This document shows, piece by piece, positions 1-7,298 of a stretch of DNA of 11,746 nt. Below the pieces are notes generated by a model that saw only the letters and a program-made list of their open reading frames with translations, searched no databases and had not been told where the DNA came from. Positions within the stretch are counted from its first letter, which is position 1. The number at the start of each line of letters is the position of its first letter. The translations under genes were made by a program, and so were the position numbers. The DNA lies in the NCBI GenBank assembly GCA_964591605.1, contig CAZQEN010000249.1, forward strand, positions 1-11,746, given 5' to 3'. Source of the DNA: CAYLLT01 sp964591605. GTDB lineage: Bacteria > Planctomycetota > Phycisphaerae > UBA1845 > PWPN01.

Positions 1-1076
1 GCATTGAGCGTCTCGGTCAGCGTGCCGATCTGGTTCACCTTGACCAGGATGCTGTTGGCTGTCCGGCTCCTGATCCCCCGCTCCAGGCGCTGGACGTTGG
101 TGACGAACAGGTCGTCGCCGACGAGCTGGACCTTGCTGCCGACCTTGTCGGTGAGCTTCTTCCAGCCGTCCCAGTCATCCTCGGCCAGACCGTCTTCGAG
201 GCTGCGAACCGGCCACTTCTGGCACACCTTGGCCCAGTAGTCGGCCATCTCGTCGGAGCTGATGATGCGGCTGGGGTCGCTCTTGAAGAAGCAGTAGCCG
301 GTCTTACCCTTCTGTTTGGCCTCATTGAACAGTTCGCTGCTGGCCGGATCCAGGGCGAAAAAGATCTGCTCGCCGAGCCTGTAGCCGGCCTTCTCGACGG
401 CGGTGGCGATGACCTCGAAGGCCTCGTCGTTGCTCTTGAGGCTGGGGGCGAATCCGCCTTCGTCTCCGACCGAGGTGTTGTAGCCCTTGGCTTTGAGCAC
501 GCTCTTGAGGCTGTGGAAGATCTCAGTGCCCCAGCGCAGGCCCTCGCGGAAGGTGGGTGCACCCCAGGGCTGGACCATGAACTCCTGGAAGTCGACGGTG
601 TTGTCGGCGTGCTTGCCGCCGTTGAGGATGTTCATCATCGGCACGGGCAGAACGTGTGCGCCCGCCCCGCCCAGATACCGGAAGAGCGGAAGCTGGCATG
701 ACTGCGCCGCGGCCCTGGCCGCAGCCATCGAGACCGCCAGGATGGCGTTCGCGCCCAGCTTGCCCTTGTTGGGCGTGCCGTCGAGATCGATCATGGCGCG
801 ATCGACAGCTTCCTGGTCGGTGGCATCCAGCCCGTTGACCGCCGCGGCGATCACCGTGTCCACGTGCTCGACCGCCTTGAGCACGCCTTTGCCCTGATAG
901 CGATTCTTGTCGCCGTCGCGCAGCTCGACGGCCTCATGCTCGCCGGTCGACGCCCCGGAAGGCACCGCGGCCTGGCCGTAACTGCCGTCTTCGAGAACCA
1001 CCGTCGCTTCAACCGTGGGGTTTCCGCGGGAGTCGAGGATTTCCCGGCCGCTGACATGGATGATCGTCGTTGACAT
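1..1076 (-). CDS. eno: Enolase (phosphopyruvate hydratase), 3' end cut by window edge
   Basis: Enolase interconverts 2-phosphoglycerate and phosphoenolpyruvate in glycolysis and gluconeogenesis, in the cytoplasm, using Mg2+. The ATG at 1076-1074 opens a frame of 358 codons with no stop before the left edge. About 70 C-terminal residues are missing compared with the usual length of roughly 425-430. The N-terminus has the family motif REILDSRGNPTVE and the mobile loop SGASTGEHEA (residues 40-49). Visible active-site residues are E165 (QEFMV), proton donor E206 (GDEGGFAP), metal ligands D243 (ALDPAS), E294 (LEDGLAEDDWDGW) and D321 (VGDDLFVTN), and catalytic base K346 (LVKVNQIGTLTETL). A weak AAGG lies about 10 nt before the start. 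The gene follows nuoN on the same strand after a 120-bp gap that holds its own promoter, so it is probably a separate transcription unit. Family identification is near certain. Confidence 0.97.
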   Translation of the reverse strand, partial: MSTTIIHVSGREILDSRGNPTVEATVVLEDGSYGQAAVPSGASTGEHEAVELRDGDKNRYQGKGVLKAVEHVDTVIAAAVNGLDATDQEAVDRAMIDLDGTPNKGKLGANAILAVSMAAARAAAQSCQLPLFRYLGGAGAHVLPVPMMNILNGGKHADNTVDFQEFMVQPWGAPTFREGLRWGTEIFHSLKSVLKAKGYNTSVGDEGGFAPSLKSNDEAFEVIATAVEKAGYRLGEQIFFALDPASSELFNEAKQKGKTGYCFFKSDPSRIISSDEMADYWAKVCQKWPVRSLEDGLAEDDWDGWKKLTDKVGSKVQLVGDDLFVTNVQRLERGIRSRTANSILVKVNQIGTLTETLN

Positions 1077-1143
1077 TGAAGTCTGCCTTGTGTGGAAAAG
1101 AATGAGGTCGATCCTGTGGAGTCTCACCACGCCAAAGGTATGG

Positions 1144-1171
1144 ATTATATGGAAATGGGTACTTTCTTCAA
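1144..1171 (-). promoter_or_regulatory. Sigma-70-type promoter for eno
   Basis: On the minus strand a TTGAAG box (1171-1166, four of six bases of the -35 consensus) is followed after 16 bp by a perfect TATAAT (1149-1144). It is the best AT-rich spot in a very GC-rich window, in the gap between nuoN and eno. Transcription would start near 1137, giving a leader of about 60 nt before the eno ATG. The call rests on sequence match and position only. Confidence 0.7.
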
Positions 1172-1196
1172 CCGAGCGGAGAAGCACGCCACTGGA

Positions 1197-2741
1197 TTAC
1201 AGCTCAGGGGAATGATCCCCGCTCGACGATTGCACGACGGCCGGCCGGGCCTGGAGATCGAGGGTGGACTGCTGGGCGAGGCGCAGCAGGCCCTGCGGCC
1301 AGAGGCCGGTCACCAGTATGTAGAGGCAGCAGAGGATCACGCCCAGGCGCAGTGCCCCGAAGCGCGGGATGATCGTCGCAGGCGTCTCTTCTTCGCGCAG
1401 GTAGCAGGTCGCCACGATACGCAGGTAGTACCCGGCGCCGATGGCGGAGTTGAGGACGGCCAGGATCGCCAGCCCGATCAGCGCGCTGCGGTGCGGGCCG
1501 TCCGGGGCCGACAGGGCGCCGAAGATGATGTAAACCTTGGCGAAGAAACCGGCGGTCGGCGGCATGCCCATCAGGCTGAACACGCAGATCGCCAGCGCCA
1601 GGGCGAGGGAGGGGTGGCGACGGCCCAGACCGGCCAGGTCCTCGAGCTCCTCGGCGGTCCGGCCCTGCGTCTCGATCATGGACAGAACGGCGAACGCCCC
1701 CAGATTCATGACGCCGTAAACCGCGATATAGAACAGCGCGGCGGATACCCCGTCGGGAAGGGGGCCGCCGGCGGCGACGGGCCCGACCAGGATGCCGATG
1801 AGCATGTAGCCCGAGTGGGCGATGCTCGAGTAGGCGAGCATCCGTTTGACGTTGTGCTGCATGAGACCCAGCACGTTTCCGATGGTCATGGTCGCGGCCG
1901 CGATGATCCAGAGGAAAACGAACGCGCTGGAGGGCAGCTCCCAGCCGGTGGTGAACGCCGGGCCGGGTTGCGTGACGAGCAACAGCTTGATGATCGCGAC
2001 GAAGCCCGCGATCTTCGGGAAGAAGCCCAGCAGACCGGTGACCGGCGACGCGGCGCCCTGGTAGACGTCGGCGGCGTACACGTGGAAGGGGACCGCGGCG
2101 ATTTTGTAGCACAGCCCCGCGAATGCGAGCAGCAGGCCGAGGGTGGCGTAGCCCCCGCCGAACGGCAGTGACATCTGGCTCAGGGTCGTGGTGCCCGAAG
2201 CGCCATAGAGAAAACTGAACCCGTACACCAGCAGAGCGGCCGAGAGGGCGCCGAGGAAGAAGTACTTGAGGCCCGCTTCCTGGGCCCGGATGTCGCTGCG
2301 GCCGATGGACACCAGCACGTACGTGGGCACGCTGACCAGCTCGATGGCCAGAAACAAAAGGACAAGCTCGTCGGCGATGCTCGTGAGCAGGATGCCGGCC
2401 AGCGAAAAGCAGATCATCGCGAACAACTCGCTCCGCTCGCCGCTCTTGGTGGCCAGACCCAGCGGCCAGTGCGCCAGCAGGACGAGCACACCGGTGCCCA
2501 GGGCAATCAGACGCACATACCACGTCAGGTTGGTGAACCGCACCCCCGAGGCCGCGACGGGTCCGCTGTAGACGTCGTACCAGGCGATCACCAGGGCGGC
2601 GAGCACGGTGACGAGGGCGAGCGGGGCGGCGGAGCGGCGGGCGAACTGCGGGCCGGCCAGGCAGGTCAGCAGGATCAGAACAGCGCCGATCGTCAGCGTC
2701 ATCTCCGGAGCCAGCAGCGTGAAAAGACTCTGGGCGATCAT
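1197..2741 (-). CDS. nuoN: NADH-quinone oxidoreductase subunit N (complex I, antiporter-like)
   Basis: NuoN is one of three antiporter-like proton-pumping subunits in the membrane arm of complex I. The 514-residue product is almost wholly hydrophobic with many membrane helices and is slightly longer than the E. coli protein (485). The helix-5 glutamate is E134 (IELVSVPTYVL). Lysines of the proton path are K159 (GLKYFFLGALSAA), K213 (YKIAAVPFHVYAADVYQGA), K243 (GFFPKIAGF) and K402 (GFFAKVYI). The family signatures SSIAHSGYMLIG and MGMPPTAGFFAK are present. The ATG overlaps the nuoM stop in an ATGA junction and has a strong GGAGGTG ribosome site, so translation is probably coupled to nuoM. The C-terminal 25 residues are hydrophilic and end in a TAA at 1199-1197. 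It is the last nuo gene of the cluster. Confidence 0.96.
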   Translation of the reverse strand: MIAQSLFTLLAPEMTLTIGAVLILLTCLAGPQFARRSAAPLALVTVLAALVIAWYDVYSGPVAASGVRFTNLTWYVRLIALGTGVLVLLAHWPLGLATKSGERSELFAMICFSLAGILLTSIADELVLLFLAIELVSVPTYVLVSIGRSDIRAQEAGLKYFFLGALSAALLVYGFSFLYGASGTTTLSQMSLPFGGGYATLGLLLAFAGLCYKIAAVPFHVYAADVYQGAASPVTGLLGFFPKIAGFVAIIKLLLVTQPGPAFTTGWELPSSAFVFLWIIAAATMTIGNVLGLMQHNVKRMLAYSSIAHSGYMLIGILVGPVAAGGPLPDGVSAALFYIAVYGVMNLGAFAVLSMIETQGRTAEELEDLAGLGRRHPSLALALAICVFSLMGMPPTAGFFAKVYIIFGALSAPDGPHRSALIGLAILAVLNSAIGAGYYLRIVATCYLREEETPATIIPRFGALRLGVILCCLYILVTGLWPQGLLRLAQQSTLDLQARPAVVQSSSGDHSPEL

Positions 2742-4588
2742 TTCACACCTCCGGTCGACGCCCGGAGCGTCCCCATGTCGGCGACGGGCCTGAGATTCGT
2801 GTCCGGCGCCTGCGTGGAGCGAGTATCGCGGGTGGGGACTCCCGCCGGAGCGGGTGCGAAGAGGGATTCTCGCGCCGGCGGGTGCTCACGCCACGACAGG
2901 GCGGACGGTTGTCCGTTTTCGATCCGCCGCGTCGGAGGCTGCCCGCGATCTGTTGAGGCAAACGCGTGGTTCTCGCTGCGGTCGAAGACGTAAGCGAGGA
3001 TCTGCTGCTGCGCGGCGGGCTGGATCGAGTCGGTAAGCAGTTTCGGGTAGACGCCGATCAGCAGACAGGCGACGGCGATGGGCGTCAGGATCGCGATTTC
3101 GCGGCCGGTCAGGTCGGCCGTCAGGCCGCCGGTCAGATCAGGCGTGTGTGCGGGCTCCTTGAGCGGCCCGAACAGCACGCGCTGGCACATGTGAAGCATG
3201 TACACGGCGCCCAGGACGATGCCGGTCGCCGCAAAGACGCCGTACCAGACGCCCAGAGGACCGACCTGCGTGTCAGGGAGGTTGGCATTCGAGGTAAATG
3301 TTCCGAGGAGCACGAGGAACTCACTGACGAATCCGTTCAGGCCGGGCAGGCCGATGCTGCTGAGCGTGAAGAAGACCAGGAAGAAGGCCAGCCAGGGCAT
3401 CGGCCGGGCCAGGCCGCCGATCTTGTCGAACTCACGGGTGTGATAACGCTCGTAGATCATGCCGACGACGAGGAACAGCGCGCCGGTCGAGAGGCCGTGA
3501 TTGACCATGTACAGCAGCGAGCCGGTGAGCCCCGCCATCTTGAAGCTGAACATGCCCAGGATGCAGAAGCCCAGGTGCGAAACCGAGGAATACGCCACGA
3601 GCTTCTTGACGTCACCCTGCACCCAGGCGGCCAGTGCCGCGTAGATCACCCCGATGATGGCGAGCACGGCCATGAGCGGCGCGAACGACGCGCTGGCTTG
3701 CGGAAGCATCGGCAGGCTGAAACGCAGGAACCCGTAGGTCCCCAGCTTCAGCAGCACGCCGGCCAGCAGCACGCTGCCCGCGGTGGGGGCTTCGGTATGG
3801 GCCAGCGGCAGCCACGTGTGGAACGGGAAGAGCGGCACCTTGATCGCAAACCCCGCGGCGAAGGCGAGGAAGAGCCACCACTGGACGTTCGCCTCCAGCC
3901 TGAGGCTGTAGAGTGTCTCGAGGTCGAAGGTGAACACGCCGACGCCGCCCTGTGCGGCGGGCAGACTGGCCCGGTAGGCCAGAAACACCACGCCCGCGAA
4001 CGTGAGCATGCTGCCGGTGAACGTGTACAGGAAGAACTTGACGGCAGCGCGGCGGCGTTCGGCGCCTCCCCAGATCCCGATCAGGAAAAACAGCGGGATG
4101 AGGGTGAATTCGAAGAAGATGTAAAAGAGCAGCAGATCGCGGGCGACGAACACGCCCAGCATGCCCGCTTCAAGCAGCAGCATGAGTACGTAGTATTCCC
4201 GGGGCCGGTCGCGGATCGCGCTGAAGCTGGCCCAGATCGAGAGCGGGGTGATGAATGCGGTGAGGACGAGCAGCCAGAGACTCAGGCCATCGACGCCGAC
4301 GTGGTAACGGAAGTCGACGTAGCCCACGCGGTCGCTGATCCAACTGAAATTCTGGTCGAGCGCGTACCGGCCGGCGGCGGCGAGCGAGTGGCCCTGCTTG
4401 TCGGTGGCCTGGAAGAACAGGTTCACGGCGACCACGGCCAGCGCGAAGGTGATGAGCGACCAGAGCATCGCGCCGCGGGAAAACTTGCGTGCGGCCGCCT
4501 GGGCGTCGGCCGGCACCCGGCTGGCGCCGAGCACCAGGGCGCCCAGCAGCGGCACGGCGATCAGGATGGTCAGAATCCACTCGGACAT
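2738..4588 (-). CDS. nuoM: NADH-quinone oxidoreductase subunit M (complex I) with long hydrophilic C-terminal tail
   Basis: NuoM is the middle antiporter-like proton-pumping subunit of complex I. From the ATG at 4588-4586 it has 616 residues; a TTG two codons upstream is a possible but less likely start. E. coli NuoM has about 510. The proton-path residues are E160 (FYIFFEFTLIPLFFLIG), K250 (FAIKVPLFPFHTWLP), K281 (GVLLKLGTYGF) and E423 (GFVSEFLVLLG). HTEAPTAGSVLLAGVLLKLG and SSVSHLGFCILG are typical of the subunit. The conserved membrane part ends near residue 535. The last 80 residues (537-616, DNA 2980-2741) are hydrophilic with ten Pro and ten Arg and match no NuoM region I know. They may be intergenic or repeat DNA read through after loss of the original stop. 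The ribosome site is weak (GAGA). The gene follows nuoL after a repeat-filled 202-bp gap and overlaps nuoN by ATGA. Confidence 0.96.
   Translation of the reverse strand: MSEWILTILIAVPLLGALVLGASRVPADAQAAARKFSRGAMLWSLITFALAVVAVNLFFQATDKQGHSLAAAGRYALDQNFSWISDRVGYVDFRYHVGVDGLSLWLLVLTAFITPLSIWASFSAIRDRPREYYVLMLLLEAGMLGVFVARDLLLFYIFFEFTLIPLFFLIGIWGGAERRRAAVKFFLYTFTGSMLTFAGVVFLAYRASLPAAQGGVGVFTFDLETLYSLRLEANVQWWLFLAFAAGFAIKVPLFPFHTWLPLAHTEAPTAGSVLLAGVLLKLGTYGFLRFSLPMLPQASASFAPLMAVLAIIGVIYAALAAWVQGDVKKLVAYSSVSHLGFCILGMFSFKMAGLTGSLLYMVNHGLSTGALFLVVGMIYERYHTREFDKIGGLARPMPWLAFFLVFFTLSSIGLPGLNGFVSEFLVLLGTFTSNANLPDTQVGPLGVWYGVFAATGIVLGAVYMLHMCQRVLFGPLKEPAHTPDLTGGLTADLTGREIAILTPIAVACLLIGVYPKLLTDSIQPAAQQQILAYVFDRSENHAFASTDRGQPPTRRIENGQPSALSWREHPPARESLFAPAPAGVPTRDTRSTQAPDTNLRPVADMGTLRASTGGVK
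2746..2752 (-). promoter_or_regulatory. Strong Shine-Dalgarno of nuoN
   Basis: The minus strand reads GGAGGTG with four bases before the nuoN ATG. It lies inside the last codons of nuoM, whose stop overlaps the nuoN start. It fixes the nuoN start and indicates translational coupling. Confidence 0.8.
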
Positions 4589-4605
4589 TGTCAATCTCTG
4601 CTCAG

Positions 4606-4790
4606 AGAGCCGCGTGGCTTCAGCCCGCGCGGTGGTGGTGCGTGATCGAACTCTCCGCCGCCTTCAAAACGCTCCGTCCAACGAGCTGCGCCCTCCAAAG
4701 AGCCGGGGGCTTCAGCCCGCGCGGCGGCGATACCATGACCGGACTTTCCTACAGTTCGAGAGGCCGCGCGGGCTGAAGCCACGCGGCTCT
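4606..4790. repeat. Inverted pair of 27-bp dispersed repeats plus a third copy, filling the nuoL-nuoM gap
   Basis: Copy A (4606-4632) and copy C (4764-4790) are perfect 27-bp reverse complements. Copy B (4699-4724) is a near-identical copy in the orientation of A. The shared core contains GGCTTCAGCCCGCGCGG, and each copy has a small internal palindrome (GGCT-TC-AGCC). Copy C directly touches the nuoL TAA stop. Copy A ends 17 bp from the nuoM ATG. A and C could pair in the transcript into a long stem with a loop of about 130 nt. I see no target-site duplication and no open reading frame between the copies. They look like REP-type dispersed elements rather than a transposon. Any effect on nuoM expression or mRNA stability is inference. 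Confidence 0.8.
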
Positions 4791-6848
4791 TTATTGTGAC
4801 AACCACGCAATCACCACCACGAGCACCAGTCCGGCGGTCATCGTGACGCCATAACTCTGCAGCACGCCGTTCTGCAGGCCGCGCAGCACGAATCCAATCG
4901 ACCGCGGAACCGCGGTGATCAGCCAGAGAATCCCGTCGATCAGGAAGCGGTCGAGATTGAAGAACGTCACGCCGGCCGTACGCAGCGGCTGAACCACTGC
5001 GGCGTCGTATGCTTCGTCGACGTAGTACTTGTGGTGCAAAACCGTATAGAGACCGTACGCCCCCGTTCGGATGCGCTCGGCCAGGTCGCGCCGGAGCACG
5101 TACAGATAGTACGCGGCGGCGATGCCCAGAAGGGCCAGCAGGGCCGAGACGTACATCAGCAGGTGGCCCTCCTCGCCGTGAGCGGCACCCTCGCCGGTGT
5201 GCGCCGCCTGGTGACTCAGGGCCGCCGTGTAAGGTTCGATCACCGGTGCGAGGAAGCGGTGAAACGCACCATGCGGTTCGACCACGCCGAGGAACCCGCC
5301 ATGGCCGACGCGGACACCGAGATAACCTGTCCCAATCGCGCCGATGGCCAGAGCTACCAGCGGGACAAGCATCCACGCCGGTGCCTCGTGCGGGTGGACC
5401 CCGTCGGGGACGCGCTGCGGCCCGTTGAACGCGAGGAAGACCATGCGGAACGTGTAGAACGCCGTGAGGACGGCGGTCAGAAGCCCGATGAATCCCAGCA
5501 GTGGATGGTAATTGAACGCTGCGTGAATGATTTCGTCCTTGCTGAAGAATCCCGACAAAAACGGGAACCCTGCCAGTGCAAGCGACCCGATCACGAACGT
5601 ACGGAACGTCCACGGCAGAACCTTCCGCAGGCCGCCGAACTCGCGCACGTCGATCACTCCGCCCATGGCGTGCATGACGCTGCCCGCCCCGAGGAAGAGC
5701 AGGGCCTTGAAAAACGCGTGCGTGAACAGATGGAAAATCGCGGAGTCCGCCGCGAGCACGCCCGCGCCCAGAAACATGTAGCCGAGCTGGCTCATGGTCG
5801 AATAGGCGAGGATGCGTTTCATGTCGTACTGGGCGAGGGCGATGGTTGCCGCGAAGAGAGCGGTGATCGCGCCGACCGCCGCCACAATCGGCAGGGCGAT
5901 CGGGGCGTTGGCGAATATCGCGCCGCAGCGGACGACCATGTACACGCCCGCGGTCACCATCGTGGCGGCGTGAATGAGGGCCGAGACGGGGCTCGGGCCC
6001 TCCATCGCATCCGGGAGCCACACGTAGAGAGGGATCTGGGCACTCTTTCCCACCGCGCCGCAGAAGAGCAGCAGGGCGATGGTGTTGCACTGCCATGGAG
6101 CCAGCAGCGTGACGTTCTGGAAGACGACGGCGTAGTCGAGCGGGCTCTGGCCGGGGCTGGCCAGCGGCGAAATCCACAGGTAAATGAACAGGATGCCCAG
6201 TCCGAAGCCGAAATCGCCGATGCGGTTGACCAGGAACGCCTTCTTGGCGGCGGCGGCGGCCGATGGCCTGGGATAGTAGAAGCCGATCAGCAGATAACTG
6301 CACAGGCCGACGAGTTCCCAGCCCAGGTAGAGCAGCAGGAAGTTGCCCGCCAGTACGAGCGTGGCCATGCTGAACACAAACAGGCCGATGAATGCGAAGA
6401 ACCGCTCGTATCCGCGTTCGGGGTGGTCGTGATGCCGCATGTAATCGCGGGAGTAGACGGCGATCAGCGTCGCTACCGTGCCGATCATGGTCAGCATGAT
6501 CGCGGTGAGCGGATCGATGCGGAAATTGACGTCGAACGACAGGCCGGGCTGCGGGGGGATCCACGAAAAGACCTTGTAGGTGGTGTCGTGCAGCTCCGAC
6601 AGACTCGTTGCCCCGGTGCGGTGCGTTCCGGTGGCCGCCGGGAAGGACGACGGGGCCGTGATCATCACGCCGAGCACGATGAAACTGGCCAGCGCGGCGC
6701 CGGCAATGCCGAGAATGACCGGCCAGTGGCTCCGCCCCTTGAGCACACGCGACCCGAGCACGCCCACCAGCGCCGCCCCCAGCAGGGGCAGCAGCGGGAT
6801 GAGCACCGCCGCCTGAAGCATACCGGAATGTGAGATGGGTACCGTCAC
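4791..6848 (-). CDS. nuoL: NADH-quinone oxidoreductase subunit L (complex I, distal proton pump)
   Basis: NuoL is the distal antiporter-like pump of complex I and carries the lateral helix that spans the membrane arm. The frame gives 685 residues from a GTG at 6848-6846. An ATG at 6821 (codon 10, MLQAAVLIPLLPLLGAAL) resembles the usual NuoL start and may be the real one; neither has a clear ribosome site. Key residues are E178 (LYLGWELVGLCSYLLIGF), K268 (GAVGKSAQIPLYVWLPDAM), the MEGPSPVSALIHAATMVTA segment, H373 and H377 (FHLFTHAFFKALLF) and K437 (GFFSKDEI). Residues 540-565 form a His/Glu/Gly-rich loop. The C-terminal part has the typical HHKYYVDEAYD and NLDRFLIDG motifs before a last membrane helix. 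It follows nuoK by 35 bp. The TAA stop abuts a repeat copy. Confidence 0.97.
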   Translation of the reverse strand: MTVPISHSGMLQAAVLIPLLPLLGAALVGVLGSRVLKGRSHWPVILGIAGAALASFIVLGVMITAPSSFPAATGTHRTGATSLSELHDTTYKVFSWIPPQPGLSFDVNFRIDPLTAIMLTMIGTVATLIAVYSRDYMRHHDHPERGYERFFAFIGLFVFSMATLVLAGNFLLLYLGWELVGLCSYLLIGFYYPRPSAAAAAKKAFLVNRIGDFGFGLGILFIYLWISPLASPGQSPLDYAVVFQNVTLLAPWQCNTIALLLFCGAVGKSAQIPLYVWLPDAMEGPSPVSALIHAATMVTAGVYMVVRCGAIFANAPIALPIVAAVGAITALFAATIALAQYDMKRILAYSTMSQLGYMFLGAGVLAADSAIFHLFTHAFFKALLFLGAGSVMHAMGGVIDVREFGGLRKVLPWTFRTFVIGSLALAGFPFLSGFFSKDEIIHAAFNYHPLLGFIGLLTAVLTAFYTFRMVFLAFNGPQRVPDGVHPHEAPAWMLVPLVALAIGAIGTGYLGVRVGHGGFLGVVEPHGAFHRFLAPVIEPYTAALSHQAAHTGEGAAHGEEGHLLMYVSALLALLGIAAAYYLYVLRRDLAERIRTGAYGLYTVLHHKYYVDEAYDAAVVQPLRTAGVTFFNLDRFLIDGILWLITAVPRSIGFVLRGLQNGVLQSYGVTMTAGLVLVVVIAWLSQ

Positions 6849-6883
6849 GGGTTATTCCCGATTGTCAGTGATCGATAGCCGTT

Positions 6884-7186
6884 TCAGCCTCGCATCGTCC
6901 GCCACGCCTCGGCGTCGAGCGTTCCCCTGCGGCGATAGAGCAGCACGACCAGGCCCAGGGCCAGGCCGGCCTCCACCGCCGCGATGACCAGCAGAAACAT
7001 CGCGAACGCCTGGCCGGTGAGCTGCTGATGCCTCAGTCCAAAGCCCAGCAGGTTGAGGATCACACCCTGGAACATCACCTCGGTCGACAGAAACATGACG
7101 ATCATGTTCCGCCGGGCCAGAAAGCCGACGACGCCGATGGCAAAGAGCACCGCGCCGAGCAGGATGTACGCGTCAAATGAATTCAT
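6884..7186 (-). CDS. nuoK: NADH-quinone oxidoreductase subunit K (complex I)
   Basis: NuoK is a small three-helix subunit of complex I, related to MrpC/MnhC, that takes part in proton translocation next to NuoJ and NuoN. From the ATG at 7186-7184 the product has 100 residues, the standard length. The membrane glutamates fall exactly at E36 (FLSTEVMFQGVILNLLGFG) and E72 (AAVEAGLALGLVVLLYRRRGTL), matching the E. coli numbering and supporting this start. A GTG two codons upstream (7192) is the alternative. No good Shine-Dalgarno is visible. The gene lies 112 bp after nuoJ and 35 bp before nuoL on the same strand. Confidence 0.97.
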   Translation of the reverse strand: MNSFDAYILLGAVLFAIGVVGFLARRNMIVMFLSTEVMFQGVILNLLGFGLRHQQLTGQAFAMFLLVIAAVEAGLALGLVVLLYRRRGTLDAEAWRTMRG

Positions 7187-7298
7187 CAGCACAACTCAGC
7201 AGTTCTGTTTGTTGTTCATTGTCTGTCATGGACTTGACCCGTTCGGGGGTCGCGTGACGGCAACGAACCACTCACAACAGCCCACCAACACACATCCC
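7187..7298. other. nuoJ-nuoK gap, no gene seen
   Basis: This 112-bp spacer is unusually wide for neighbouring nuo genes. It holds a weak 5-bp stem (GACCC at 7236-7240 with GGGTC at 7247-7251) and no open frame with a ribosome site. I see no convincing promoter on the minus strand. Confidence 0.4.

Noticed and set aside
35..562. 175-codon minus-strand frame at the left edge
   Set aside because: It is out of frame with eno, which reads through the same DNA with all expected active-site motifs.
1092..2171. 359-codon plus-strand frame opposite nuoN
   Set aside because: Low-complexity charged translation opposite nuoN; no domain and no ribosome site.
2966..4645. 559-codon open frame on the plus strand opposite nuoM
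   Set aside because: Its product is hydrophilic, rich in Glu, Gln, His, Asp and Arg, and has no recognisable domain. It is the antisense shadow expected opposite a GC-rich membrane-protein gene.
4606..4790. Insertion sequence between nuoL and nuoM
   Set aside because: No transposase frame and no target-site duplication; it fits non-coding dispersed repeats better.
4591..6564. 657-codon minus-strand frame overlapping nuoL
   Set aside because: Out of frame with nuoL, Arg/Pro-rich and without a family match; nuoL in this region has full conserved motifs.
5031..6833. 600-codon open frame on the plus strand opposite nuoL
   Set aside because: Same charged, low-order composition opposite a clearly real nuoL; it reflects codon-position GC bias.
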